64,000 nt of DNA from JBPEWY01 sp965224095 (GTDB taxonomy: Bacteria > Bacteroidota > Bacteroidia > Flavobacteriales > Flavobacteriaceae). Positions 16,139-25,312 of this stretch are shown here, piece after piece. The position numbers and the translations under genes are program-made. Numbering within the stretch: the stretch's first letter is position 1; each line of letters starts with the position of its first letter. Location of the stretch: NCBI GenBank assembly GCA_965224095.1, contig OZ245039.1:3286001-3350000 (forward strand). The letters run 5' to 3'. The notes below the pieces were generated by a model. It ran no database searches. It was not told the origin of the DNA and saw nothing but the letters and a program-made list of their open reading frames with translations.

Positions 16139-16774
16139 TACACGACTTACCGTAAGTCCGTCTCTGATAGGTAATAACACGGTTTCTACTCTCGGGTCAT
16201 TATTGAGTTTGATATTGTATTCTTTTAAAACCTTTGTTGCCAGATCGCCTTTTTCGGTCTTCTCCAGTACTTTACCGCTCCATAAAACATTGTCTGATAA
16301 AATAATACCCCCGGAATTCATTTTCCGAATTACGATATCAAAATACCGGCTATAATTTTCTTTATCAGCATCTATAAAAACCATGTCGAACGTCATTGGC
16401 ATTTCGGGTATGATCTTCAGTGCATTCCCCGTATATTGCTTTATCTGTTTTCCATACGTGCTCAAATTAAAATACTTGCGCTGTATATCAAATAATTCCT
16501 CATTAATATCAATGGTATGGATCTCGCCATTTTCAGGAAGACCTTCTGCCATACAAAGAGCGGAATACCCGGTGTACGTCCCAATTTCCAATATCCTGGA
16601 GGGGCAAATTATTTTGGTTAGCATACTTAAGATCCTCCCCTGAAAGTGCCCGCTAAGCATTCTGGGCTGGAGTACTTTTAAATGGGTTTCTCTTGAGAGT
16701 TGCTGCAATAATTCAGGTTCTTGTTGTGAATGCGATACGACATACTGATCCAGTTCCTCAGGGATAAAATGCAT
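16133..16774 (-). CDS. Class I SAM-dependent O-methyltransferase (caffeoyl-CoA OMT family)
   Basis: 213 residues, standard for the family. The SAM-binding glycine-rich motif is LEIGTYTGYSALCMAEGLP, followed by the acidic strand HTIDINEE. FDMVFIDADKENYSRYFD carries the conserved catalytic metal Asp and Lys, and the later SGGIILSDNVLWSGKVL is diagnostic. The natural substrate is unknown; related enzymes methylate catechol-like compounds. It starts 12 bases after the POT transporter stop, so it is probably in that transcript. Confidence 0.92.
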   Translation of the reverse strand: MHFIPEELDQYVVSHSQQEPELLQQLSRETHLKVLQPRMLSGHFQGRILSMLTKIICPSRILEIGTYTGYSALCMAEGLPENGEIHTIDINEELFDIQRKYFNLSTYGKQIKQYTGNALKIIPEMPMTFDMVFIDADKENYSRYFDIVIRKMNSGGIILSDNVLWSGKVLEKTEKGDLATKVLKEYNIKLNNDPRVETVLLPIRDGLTVSRVK

Positions 16775-16786
16775 GGTTTTGTGATT

Positions 16787-18340
16787 TTAATGAATACCTC
16801 TCATTTTTTTATGGATAAATCCGGAAATAAGAAGTGCAAATATACCAACTATCACGGTAATAAAGCCAAAACCTGCATATACGGAGACATAGGAAAGCAA
16901 TTGTTGGAATTCATGAGAAGCATGTAATGCATCGCCCGGTGTAAGACCCGTAAAAAAAGATACGATATCTCCCATCATTCCCCGGGTAAGAATATTGGTG
17001 TTTCCTTTAGATACTGCAGTGAGCCCGGCAATTTTACCGGCAAAGAAATGACCGTAGAAATTTGCGGAAAACCAGACGCCCATAACAAAGGCTATGTATT
17101 TTAAAGGAGATAACTCGGTCATTTTTGATAATCCGATAGGAGAAAGAAAGAGCTCTCCTATAGTAAGTACCAGGTATCCCATAATAAGATAACTCATTGG
17201 AGTTCTTGCCAAATGATCGGCCTGATAGGCGGAGAGGGCGAAAATTAAAAAACCAAGCCCAAGAAAAATTAATCCCAATCCAAACTTAATGGCTGAGTTC
17301 GGATTTTTTTTGCGTTTATTGAGAGTGGTCCACAGCACTGAAAATGGGATAGCTAATAAGATAATAAACCCGGCATTGATACTGTTGGTTCCGGCGGCAT
17401 CAATACCGATAAGATTTACATTGCGATCTGCAAATAGGGTCAGAGAGCTTCCGGCCTGTTCAAAGATCGCTGAAAAGAGTGTATACAGGGCCGTAAAATA
17501 AACGGCCACCAAAAGCCTGCTTTTTTCTTTAGCGCTCACCGATTTATAGATATAAACCAAAACAAATAAAAGAGAGATTGAAATAACCCAAACCAGATAG
17601 TGCTCAAATTGATAGAATTTTACGATAAGAGAAAAAACCGGAATGGCAAGTATAGCACCCGCCACTATAAGCTGCCCCTTATTTAAACCCAGGATTTTCT
17701 GGTGATAGGTTATTTTATTCGGGATTTGACCTTTGCCCTGAAATACCGATTTTTGTAATCCGCGCTGAAATACAAAAAGACCTAAAAGCATCCCGATTCC
17801 AGCTAGCATAAAGCCGTAATGCCATCCGTAAGTACTGGCAAACCAGGCGCACAAAAGAGGAGCGATGGCGGCCCCCAGATTAATACCAAGATAGAAAAGC
17901 GTAAATCCCGCATCTCTTCGAGAGTCATTTTTTGTATACAGATCGCCTACAAAAGAAGAAATATTAGGTTTAAAAAAACCATTCCCCACGATAATAAGAG
18001 CTAATGAGCCATAGAAAAAAACAGGTTGCTCAAAAGTCAGGAAAAAGTGCCCTAATGCCATTAAAATTCCTCCGAGTAAAATGGCCTTTCTAAACCCCAG
18101 TATTTTATCTGCCAACATACCTCCAATCATAGGAGTAACATAAACTAACGACATATAAGCGGCATATATTCCAAATGCCATAGTGTCGGTAAAAAGTAAT
18201 TGCTTGGTCATATATAGTACCAAAAGGGCCCGCATTCCGTAAAAGGAAAAACGTTCCCATAGTTCGGCAAAGAATAAATAAAAGAGGCCTTTAGGGTGGC
18301 CGAATAAATCACCAGGGTCCTGTTCAATATTGGTTTTCAT
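16787..18340 (-). CDS. POT/PTR2-family proton-dependent di/tripeptide transporter
   Basis: 517 residues from the ATG at 18340 (an alternative ATG at 18382 adds 14 residues). It is a multi-helix MFS protein with the proton-coupling motif ELWERFSFYGMRALLVLY, the family motif GGMLADKILGFRKAILLGG, and DAGFTLFYLGINLGAAIAPL, corresponding to the PTR2 signature FYxxINxG. It imports small peptides across the inner membrane. Upstream is the unknown seven-helix gene of the kynurenine operon (gap about 100 bases); downstream is the O-methyltransferase. Confidence 0.93.
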   Translation of the reverse strand: MKTNIEQDPGDLFGHPKGLFYLFFAELWERFSFYGMRALLVLYMTKQLLFTDTMAFGIYAAYMSLVYVTPMIGGMLADKILGFRKAILLGGILMALGHFFLTFEQPVFFYGSLALIIVGNGFFKPNISSFVGDLYTKNDSRRDAGFTLFYLGINLGAAIAPLLCAWFASTYGWHYGFMLAGIGMLLGLFVFQRGLQKSVFQGKGQIPNKITYHQKILGLNKGQLIVAGAILAIPVFSLIVKFYQFEHYLVWVISISLLFVLVYIYKSVSAKEKSRLLVAVYFTALYTLFSAIFEQAGSSLTLFADRNVNLIGIDAAGTNSINAGFIILLAIPFSVLWTTLNKRKKNPNSAIKFGLGLIFLGLGFLIFALSAYQADHLARTPMSYLIMGYLVLTIGELFLSPIGLSKMTELSPLKYIAFVMGVWFSANFYGHFFAGKIAGLTAVSKGNTNILTRGMMGDIVSFFTGLTPGDALHASHEFQQLLSYVSVYAGFGFITVIVGIFALLISGFIHKKMRGIH

Positions 18341-18437
18341 GTTCTTTGATTTTACTGCGATAAAATTCAAAGTAGCAGACATGAAATGTTTTAGAGAAGT
18401 ATTGTCTCAAAAAATAATAAAAAGTAATAAGGTGTAA

Positions 18438-19601
18438 TTAATTGTAATTGGCGGTATTTTCGGAAAGTGTTTCTCTGAGCGATTGATTTTCAGGAGATTT
18501 CAAAAACTCTTCGGCCAACGTTTCGTCAATAGTAATGTTCTCCGGCACCATACGCAAACGGTATCTCCCTTCCCCGATAAAAGTGAACAGATCTCTGCGC
18601 TCCAGCTTCTGATTTTCTTCCAGTTTCAGAATATGATTTATATTTTCAAGAATACGGGTCAGATAAGTCTGATTTGTAATTTCTCCTCCCAGGCCAACCA
18701 AAATACTTTGTGCATTGCCTCCATCTCCAAACTTTCGCTTTAAGGCAAACTTGAATAAGTTTCTGTATTGGGTGGTCTTCGATTCAAAATCTATGATTTG
18801 ATTAAAAACTCCTTTGGTAGGAATACTTATTTTAACCAGTCCCCAGTCTAAAAAATTAATAGTCATCTCATTGGGCTTAGGGGTATTGGCCAGTCGGATT
18901 ACCCAGGTAGTAGCCAATACTAAAAATAATGCTATAAGCGATGTTTTGGCAATAATTTTAATAAAATTATTAGTAAAGTCATTGCCATAGTTTAAAAATA
19001 CATCGGGAAGTTGCGAGGAAAACATAAGAACAATAATCAAAACAGACAGCATACCAACTATTCTCAGCCCTCTAAATACAAATGTTCTGTACAGAGAAAT
19101 TCCCAGTAAAAAACATAAAAAACCGGATAAGAGTAGGTCGGGGATACCACTTATTTTAATATGCCGGTATGTGTTATGCGCACCTAAAAATTTGGAGAGT
19201 GAAAAGGTTAAAATCGATGTTACTATAATAACAATTACTATAAGTGTAATGTTCTTTTTGTTGTGGTATATAAATCTGGGCGCATAGTAAAAATAAAACA
19301 AAGCCAGAAGCAGGAACATATTATTTGCTATCGAGAGAAAACTAACTCCAAGCTGATAACTCTCGGTATGGGCAAATGAAAAGATATTACCCAAATAGGC
19401 AAAACACCCGGAGAGTACCCAGATAAATAGCGCAAAACTTAAGTGGAGCAATCCTTTATCCACCCTTTTCTGAGAATCGGTTTCCTCGAGGAGCGATTTA
19501 AACCGGTTTCTGATGTTGTACCAGATAACGAGAAGCAAAATTGCCCCGATAAAAGAAATGAAAATATGAGAGAGGATATAAAATTTTGAGACATCGGTCA
19601 T
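18438..19601 (-). CDS. Seven-helix membrane protein of unknown function, coupled to ACMSD
   Basis: 387 residues. Seven hydrophobic helices fill residues 8-240 (for example ILSHIFISFIGAILLLVIWY, IALFLVLATTWVI), followed by a soluble C-terminal domain of about 140 residues with FLDWGLVKISIPTKGVFNQ, KFGDGGNAQSILVGLGGEI and RRDLFTFIGEGRYRLRMVP. The layout, membrane sensor plus cytosolic output, resembles a receptor or regulator, but no kinase, cyclase or HTH motif is clear. Its ATG is one base after the stop of the ACMS decarboxylase gene, implying translational coupling. I do not recognise the family. Confidence 0.75.
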   Translation of the reverse strand: MTDVSKFYILSHIFISFIGAILLLVIWYNIRNRFKSLLEETDSQKRVDKGLLHLSFALFIWVLSGCFAYLGNIFSFAHTESYQLGVSFLSIANNMFLLLALFYFYYAPRFIYHNKKNITLIVIVIIVTSILTFSLSKFLGAHNTYRHIKISGIPDLLLSGFLCFLLGISLYRTFVFRGLRIVGMLSVLIIVLMFSSQLPDVFLNYGNDFTNNFIKIIAKTSLIALFLVLATTWVIRLANTPKPNEMTINFLDWGLVKISIPTKGVFNQIIDFESKTTQYRNLFKFALKRKFGDGGNAQSILVGLGGEITNQTYLTRILENINHILKLEENQKLERRDLFTFIGEGRYRLRMVPENITIDETLAEEFLKSPENQSLRETLSENTANYN

Positions 19602-19602
19602 T

Positions 19603-20685
19603 TTACGAAAGGATTCGATTCACCAATTGTTGTTTGTTTTCATTATCATTTCCGAAAAGCCACTGTAATACATTATCTTCCCAGATGGCGTCATATTCTT
19701 CCTGTTTTAAAATATTCCGGTCAATGGCCAGATCCAGAATTTTTCCGGGGTAAGAAGATTGTGGTTCGCTTTCCATTTCTCCCAGGGGGTATGGATCGTC
19801 CAACCCCATGATTACCTGAGCAGGCCCCTGGTTTTTAACCAGCAATTCCAAAGAGCCCGTATCGTGAACCAGAGTATCGAAAAATATGTTTTTGTGCCCC
19901 ACAGCTTTTCGCGGATGGTGTTTCCCTTCAAAAAGATCCGGGCGTCCGTCGAAACCCTGAATTCGCCTTCCCAGATTAATCTGGGCTAACTGCCCTCCAT
20001 GCGCAAAGCAAATACGCATGCCGGGATATTTATCATAATACCCGTTTAACGTTAAAAAGTGATAGGCATCAGCACATTGAGCCAACATCCAAATTAAGTG
20101 GAAACGCCAGGCTGTGTTTTCCAGTTTAATAAACTTCTCACCGTCATACGGATGTATCTCCACTGCCAGATTATATTTACTGGCGAGTTCAAAAATGGGT
20201 TCGTTTTCTTCATCAAAAATACAACGCCAGGTTCCAATGGTGTCCATGTAGTGTGTGGGAAGGCACAGCAAGCGCATTCCTAATTCTTCAACACATCGTT
20301 CTATTTCCCAAAGAGCACCTCTTACAAAACCCGGATGAACTACAAAACCGCAAGTGAATTTTTTAGGATGATCCTGCTGAATTCTGGCGTTGAAATCATT
20401 CTGAAATCGCAATGCCATTTTCATTTCTTCCAATCGCAAACCATTTCCGTACAATTGAGAAAGATTAAGAACTACTGCATGATCAATTTTAAAACGTTCC
20501 ATCCATTCCAGTTTTTCATTTAGAAAAAAACTGGAATCGGTCACCGGTCGGCTCCACCCTTTCTGAAGCATGTGTTTTCGCTCTTCATCGACCCAGAAAA
20601 TTTCCTTGTCTTTCATGAACTGCGGAATTTCCTCGGGATAAGGCAGTAAGTGTGAGTGTCCGTTAATGCGAAGTTTTCGTTTCAA
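19603..20685 (-). CDS. 2-amino-3-carboxymuconate-6-semialdehyde decarboxylase (ACMSD-like amidohydrolase)
   Basis: 360 residues, amidohydrolase-2 family. Metal ligands are seen in INGHSHLLPYPEE (HxH), AVEIHPYDGE and CFAHGG, with the late aspartate in IMGLDDPYPLGE. This arrangement and the neighbours indicate ACMSD, which decarboxylates the ring-opened product of 3-hydroxyanthranilate to 2-aminomuconate semialdehyde and diverts it from quinolinate/NAD synthesis. It lies downstream of kynU-kmo-ridA-ALDH-GNAT-SDR on the same strand. Function is assigned from motif pattern plus context. Confidence 0.9.
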   Translation of the reverse strand: MKRKLRINGHSHLLPYPEEIPQFMKDKEIFWVDEERKHMLQKGWSRPVTDSSFFLNEKLEWMERFKIDHAVVLNLSQLYGNGLRLEEMKMALRFQNDFNARIQQDHPKKFTCGFVVHPGFVRGALWEIERCVEELGMRLLCLPTHYMDTIGTWRCIFDEENEPIFELASKYNLAVEIHPYDGEKFIKLENTAWRFHLIWMLAQCADAYHFLTLNGYYDKYPGMRICFAHGGQLAQINLGRRIQGFDGRPDLFEGKHHPRKAVGHKNIFFDTLVHDTGSLELLVKNQGPAQVIMGLDDPYPLGEMESEPQSSYPGKILDLAIDRNILKQEEYDAIWEDNVLQWLFGNDNENKQQLVNRILS

Positions 20686-20772
20686 AATAGTTATGTTTTA
20701 ATACCTTACACGCGTTAGTAAATAATATTGTTTAAGGGAAGCGTTATAAAAATACAAAAGATACCTCATTCT

Positions 20773-21561
20773 CTACAGGCTTTTTGTTCTTCCCCCATCA
20801 ACCGGAACGTTAATACCATTCATATAAGAAGCGGCTTCTCCGGAAAGAAATGCCACAGCATAGGCAATTTCTTCCGGGGTTGCAAATCGCTGCAAGGGAA
20901 TTTCCTTTTGCATGGCTTCGGCAACGGCTTCTGTACTCATACCTGACTTCGCGGCTTTGTTTTTAATAATTTCATTTAAGCGTTCGGTAGATGTAGCTCC
21001 GGGAAGTACATTATTTACGGTAATACCATAGGGGCCTAATTCATTAGCCAGGGTTTTGGACCAGTTTGCAACGGCTCCCCGGATGGTATTGGATACACCG
21101 AGTCCGCTTAACGGTTGTTTTACCGAAGTGGAAATAATATTTATAATTCTTCCGTATCCATATTTTTTCATAGAGGGTATCAGCGCCTGTACCAGGATAT
21201 GATTGCATAATAAGTGTTGTGAGAAAGCATTTTTAAAGGCGTCTGTTTCGGCCAGAAAAGCGGGACCCCCGGCCGGACCCCCGGTATTATTTACCAGGAT
21301 ATGATATGAATTACCCGCCTGAAGATGCTGATTTACTATTTCTTTGAGGGCTTCCGGTTCCTGAAAATCGGCTATCAGAAACTGGTGTTTTTGAGCTTCC
21401 GTTTGTGGTAATAGTGCGCATACTTCTTTAAGTTTCTTTTCATTTCTGGCAACAAGCGTTACACTAGCTCCCAATGAAGCCAGCTCTATTGCCGTGGCTT
21501 TACCAATACCTTGTGTGCTTCCGCATACCATGGCATTTTTGGAACGTAAATTAATATTCAT
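20773..21561 (-). CDS. Atypical short-chain dehydrogenase (SDR) lacking the Tyr-xxx-Lys motif
   Basis: 262 residues. The Rossmann nucleotide site CGSTQGIGKATAIELASLGASV and the structural VNNTGGPAGG and VNNVLPGAT segments are intact. At the active site the usual YxxxK reads SNTIR (GLGVSNTIRGAVANWSKTLANELG), so the catalytic Tyr and Lys are absent. It may use another mechanism or act as a non-oxidoreductase; its place in the kynurenine operon suggests a late muconate-side step. Starts one base after the GNAT stop. Confidence 0.85.
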   Translation of the reverse strand: MNINLRSKNAMVCGSTQGIGKATAIELASLGASVTLVARNEKKLKEVCALLPQTEAQKHQFLIADFQEPEALKEIVNQHLQAGNSYHILVNNTGGPAGGPAFLAETDAFKNAFSQHLLCNHILVQALIPSMKKYGYGRIINIISTSVKQPLSGLGVSNTIRGAVANWSKTLANELGPYGITVNNVLPGATSTERLNEIIKNKAAKSGMSTEAVAEAMQKEIPLQRFATPEEIAYAVAFLSGEAASYMNGINVPVDGGRTKSL

Positions 21562-21562
21562 A

Positions 21563-22003
21563 CTAACGATATATTTTTTTTACCCGATCGCTCATTCTGT
21601 CCATCAGGTTAGTTGGTTTTTTTACGGTTTCAAATCCAAATTTTTCATAAAGCCCATGGGCGCTGGAGGTAGCCAACATCCATTTGTCAATTTTCCCAAG
21701 TCCCGGAAAAGAAAAAATCTGTTCCAGTAACAATTTGGAATATCCATGCCCTCTTTCCGATGGTACAACAAATACGTCCAACAGATACGCAAAAAATACG
21801 TTATCCGTCATTACTCTGGCGTAAGCTATCTGTCGGTTGTTTTTAAAAAGCCCGAAATTCAAAGAATTTTGCATCGCTATTTCCTGTTCGGAATACAAGC
21901 GATGGCCACCCCAATACGATTGTTTAACAAAATCAAAAATCATCGGGAGATCCATATCCTTTCGATGCGATGAAAAATAAATATGTGGCTTTATTTCCTG
22001 CAT
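21563..22003 (-). CDS. GNAT-family N-acetyltransferase
   Basis: 146 residues from the ATG at 22003; the 155-residue version from 22030 would overlap the aldehyde dehydrogenase stop without a better start. The acetyl-CoA binding motif is visible as LLDVFVVPSERGHGYSKLLLEQIF, followed by WMLATSSAHGLYEKFGF. Substrate unknown. It sits between the semialdehyde dehydrogenase and SDR genes, with gaps of a few bases, so it belongs to the kynurenine operon, though a pathway role is not obvious. Confidence 0.88.
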   Translation of the reverse strand: MQEIKPHIYFSSHRKDMDLPMIFDFVKQSYWGGHRLYSEQEIAMQNSLNFGLFKNNRQIAYARVMTDNVFFAYLLDVFVVPSERGHGYSKLLLEQIFSFPGLGKIDKWMLATSSAHGLYEKFGFETVKKPTNLMDRMSDRVKKIYR

Positions 22004-22011
22004 AATACTAA

Positions 22012-23457
22012 TTAATCGAATTTGATACAAACATTTTTTGGCTCTGTAAAGAAACGCAGGACTTCCAGTCCGCCTTCCCTTCCAACACCCGATTCTTTAA
22101 CTCCTCCAAAGGGTGTTCTTAAATCCCTGGTCATCCAGGTGTTCACCCAGACTATACCTGCCTGTAATTGTTGGGTCATACGCATGGTGCGCTGTAAATT
22201 ATTGGTCCACAGGCTGGCCGATAAACCGTATTTAACCTTATTTGCCATTAGCAACACCTGATCTTCATTTTCAAAGGGCATAATAGTTACAACGGGCCCG
22301 AATATTTCTTCCTGGTTTACCCGGCATTCGTCCGACGGTACCTCAATAACGGTAGGTTCTAAATAGTACCCTTTTTCGTAACCTTTTACTTCTTTTCTTT
22401 TTCCGCCACATAAAATAATGCCTCCTTCGTTTTTTGCGATGTCAATATAGTGCATTACTTTTTCCAGATGAGGTAATGATACCAGAGCACCGATATTTGT
22501 TTTGGGGTTTTCAGGAGGGCCTAGCCGGAGTTTTTTAACTTCCTGCACAAAATCTGTTTTGAATTTTTGATATAAAGAACGCTCAATAAATATGCGACTC
22601 CCGCACAGACAAATTTGACCTTGATTTGAAAAAGAAGACCGCACCGTTGTACGAAGCATTTCCGTATAGTTGCAATCTGCAAAAATAATATTCGGATTTT
22701 TCCCTCCCAGTTCCAGCGATAATTTTTTAAACATGGGAGCGGCAATCTTGGCTATGTGAGCGCCCGTTGCGGTACCACCGGTAAAAGAAATAGCTTTAAT
22801 ATCCGGATGGGCCACTATTGCCTGACCTGCCGTTTGGCCGCGTCCGTGAACAATATTCAAAACGCCGGGTGGCAAACCTGCTTCCGTACATATTTTCCCT
22901 AATAAAAAAGCGGTTGTAGGTGTAATTTCACTGGGCTTGGCAACCACGCAGTTTCCGGCAGCAATAGCAGGCGCTACTTTCCATGTGAACAAATAGAGCG
23001 GAAGATTCCACGGCGATATACACCCCACAACACCCAAAGGCTGCCGCAATGTATAATTGATAGCATTATGTCCTGTCATTTCATGGCTTTCACTGGCAAA
23101 TTGGGTGATCGCATTTCCAAAAAAACGAAAATTACTGGCGGCTCTCGGGATATCTACTTCTTTAGCCAGAGAAACGGGCTTACCATTATCTTTACTTTCT
23201 GCCTCGGCAAAAAAGTCTAAATTGGATTCCAGTAATTCCGATATTTTTATCAGAATTCTGCTTCTTTCATCTGCCGGAGTCTGAGACCAAAGCGGAAAAG
23301 CCGCCTGGGCTGCTATATAAGCAATTTCAATATCTTCGGCATCTGAATCCGGAATAGTACCATATATCTGTCCGTTAGCAGGGTTAAAGTTATCGATCCA
23401 CCGATTGCCTATTGGATTTACGTACGTACCATTTATAAAGTTCTGTATTGTATTCAT
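22012..23457 (-). CDS. 2-aminomuconate semialdehyde dehydrogenase (ALDH superfamily)
   Basis: 481 residues, NAD-dependent aldehyde dehydrogenase. Key pieces are the substrate loop CISPWNLPLYLFTWK, SFTGGTATGAHIAK, the general base glutamate in LELGGKNPN, and the catalytic cysteine in SNQGQICLCGSRI. The sequence reads like the AMSDH/HMSD class, which oxidises 2-aminomuconate semialdehyde (or 2-hydroxymuconate semialdehyde) to the acid. Operon context with ACMSD, RidA, KMO and kynureninase makes the aminomuconate substrate the best call. Confidence 0.9.
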   Translation of the reverse strand: MNTIQNFINGTYVNPIGNRWIDNFNPANGQIYGTIPDSDAEDIEIAYIAAQAAFPLWSQTPADERSRILIKISELLESNLDFFAEAESKDNGKPVSLAKEVDIPRAASNFRFFGNAITQFASESHEMTGHNAINYTLRQPLGVVGCISPWNLPLYLFTWKVAPAIAAGNCVVAKPSEITPTTAFLLGKICTEAGLPPGVLNIVHGRGQTAGQAIVAHPDIKAISFTGGTATGAHIAKIAAPMFKKLSLELGGKNPNIIFADCNYTEMLRTTVRSSFSNQGQICLCGSRIFIERSLYQKFKTDFVQEVKKLRLGPPENPKTNIGALVSLPHLEKVMHYIDIAKNEGGIILCGGKRKEVKGYEKGYYLEPTVIEVPSDECRVNQEEIFGPVVTIMPFENEDQVLLMANKVKYGLSASLWTNNLQRTMRMTQQLQAGIVWVNTWMTRDLRTPFGGVKESGVGREGGLEVLRFFTEPKNVCIKFD

Positions 23458-23493
23458 ATGTTAAATACTTCTTCCGGTTAAAATTCAGATGGG

Positions 23494-23904
23494 CTAATTG
23501 CTATCTGCTTCCTTATATGCTATTACTTTAATTTCAACTACAAGATCCGGGTGAGGTAACTGATGCACCGCTACCGTGGTTCTGGCCGGTCCGGTATCTT
23601 TGTTAAAAAATTCTGCATAGGCTTTGTTGTACCCGGCAAAATCGTTCATGTTCACAAGAAACGATGTAACATCAACCACATCTTTTAAAGAGGCTCCTTC
23701 TTTTTTCAGATTTCTGTCAATATTCTTTAGAACGGCTCTTGTTTGTGCTTCAATATCCAATTTTTTAGTGCCCATTGCATCAATAATTTCAACACCTTCT
23801 ATAGTGTTATCAGGCCTCCGGGAGCTGGTTCCGGATACAAAAATAAAATTTCCCACACGCTTGGTATGTGGGTAAGCTCCTCTGGGTGTAACTTTATCTG
23901 GCAT
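23494..23904 (-). CDS. RidA-family protein, probable 2-aminomuconate deaminase
   Basis: 136 residues, YjgF/YER057c/UK114 fold. The conserved pieces are GAYPHTKRVGNFIFVSGTSSRRPDNTIEG and TGPARTTVAVHQLPHPDLVVEIKVIAY; R in PARTTV is the family's ligand-binding arginine. Its length and place between kmo and the semialdehyde dehydrogenase match the 2-aminomuconate deaminase (NbaF/AmnD type) of nitrobenzoate and 3-hydroxyanthranilate pathways, rather than the generic imine deaminase RidA. This is an inference from context. Confidence 0.88.
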   Translation of the reverse strand: MPDKVTPRGAYPHTKRVGNFIFVSGTSSRRPDNTIEGVEIIDAMGTKKLDIEAQTRAVLKNIDRNLKKEGASLKDVVDVTSFLVNMNDFAGYNKAYAEFFNKDTGPARTTVAVHQLPHPDLVVEIKVIAYKEADSN

Positions 23905-23911
23905 ATTAGTC

Positions 23912-25312
23912 TTAATATTTCATTGTTTTAGCAACCCGGTCTTCTTCCAGTATTTCCCGGGTTTCATGAGTTATTTTAGTCAAAATCGATTCGAGATCTC
24001 CCGAAGTATCCAGCTCCCGGTCTGCAATTAGATTTAGCAAAGCCTTATCCTGAGCGCGACCTATTTGCATGGCTTTACTATAAGGCATATCTTCATTAAA
24101 AGTAACCATAGAATATTTGGAACAGTACAGGTTTGGAAAGGTTTGTTCCAAAGCCATTTCCAATCTTCTTTTTTCTTTAAATATGGGATTGGCAACATGA
24201 TCCCGCATTTCATAAAAATTATCAATGGCCAGATCGGCAATAGCATCTGTATCGGTTTTTCGGGCTTTTTCATAGTCTTTAAAAGTAGCCTGCCAGTTGC
24301 CCTGGTGTTTTTCCAGTATTTCATCGAAAACCACCACATCTTCAAATGAGGCGTTCATACCCTGCCCGTAGAACGGAACAATAGCATGGGCAGCATCGCC
24401 CATAAGGAGGGTATTACCCTTATAGTGCCATGGAGCACATTTTACCGTACCCAGGGCCCCTGTGGGATTTTCAAAAAACTCAGTGGCAAGTTCGGGCATC
24501 AGTTCCAGGGCATCCGGGAATTGTGCTTCAAAAAATGCCTGAACTTTTTCCGGGCTATCCAGATTGTTAAAATTGTAAGTACCCTCGTCATACGACAGGA
24601 ATAGTGTTACGGTAAAACTTCCGTCGAGATTAGGCAGGGCAATAAGCATGTATTCGCCTCTGGGCCATATATGTAATGCGTTGGCTTCGGTTCTATAGCC
24701 TCCATTTTTTAAAGGAGGTATTGATAATTCCTTATACCCGTGTTTCAAATAGTTCTGGGAATAACTGAAAAGAAACTTTTTTTCCAGATAATAATTCTTT
24801 CTCAAAACCGACCCGGCACCATCAGTTCCTATAATGATATCGGCATTGACGGTTAATTCTGACTTGTCCTTATAATTGTAAAAAACGGCCGTAGTTTGTT
24901 CGATATCTACGGCGGTACATTTTTTATTGAATTCAAGGGTTACATTTTTATAGGTTTCGGCTTTATCTAATAAAATACCGTTTAACCCACCTCTGGAAAT
25001 AGAATTGATATATTCATTGCTTCGACCGCTGTATGGCGATAAAAAAGTGTTTCCTTCCATATCGTGAATAAGTCTTCCTTCCATGGGGATGCATAAAGAC
25101 ATTACTTTATCTTCCATACCTACCAGCCTCATGGCTTTTATTCCTCTGTCTGAAAAGGCAAGGTTAATTGATCGGCCGGCGCTAATATCATGCTTTCTAA
25201 GATCCGGCCTTTTTTCCATTAAGCGAACCTGATACCCTCTTTGTGCTAAACGTATAGCCAGGAGGGAACCACACAGGCCCGCTCCGATAATTAAAATGTT
25301 CTCTTTTTTCAT
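23912..25312 (-). CDS. kmo: Kynurenine 3-monooxygenase
   Basis: 466 residues, FAD- and NADPH-dependent hydroxylase converting kynurenine to 3-hydroxykynurenine. The FAD dinucleotide site IIGAGLCGSLLAIRLAQRGYQV is at the N-terminus, followed by MEKRPDLRK, SAGRSINLAFSDRGIKAM (typical of KMO), the GTDGAGSVLR strand and LMGDAAHAIVPFYGQGMNA. The C-terminal helix is short, so membrane anchoring like the eukaryotic enzyme is doubtful. The ATG directly abuts the kynureninase stop (TAA-ATG), so the two are coupled. Confidence 0.96.
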   Translation of the reverse strand: MKKENILIIGAGLCGSLLAIRLAQRGYQVRLMEKRPDLRKHDISAGRSINLAFSDRGIKAMRLVGMEDKVMSLCIPMEGRLIHDMEGNTFLSPYSGRSNEYINSISRGGLNGILLDKAETYKNVTLEFNKKCTAVDIEQTTAVFYNYKDKSELTVNADIIIGTDGAGSVLRKNYYLEKKFLFSYSQNYLKHGYKELSIPPLKNGGYRTEANALHIWPRGEYMLIALPNLDGSFTVTLFLSYDEGTYNFNNLDSPEKVQAFFEAQFPDALELMPELATEFFENPTGALGTVKCAPWHYKGNTLLMGDAAHAIVPFYGQGMNASFEDVVVFDEILEKHQGNWQATFKDYEKARKTDTDAIADLAIDNFYEMRDHVANPIFKEKRRLEMALEQTFPNLYCSKYSMVTFNEDMPYSKAMQIGRAQDKALLNLIADRELDTSGDLESILTKITHETREILEEDRVAKTMKY

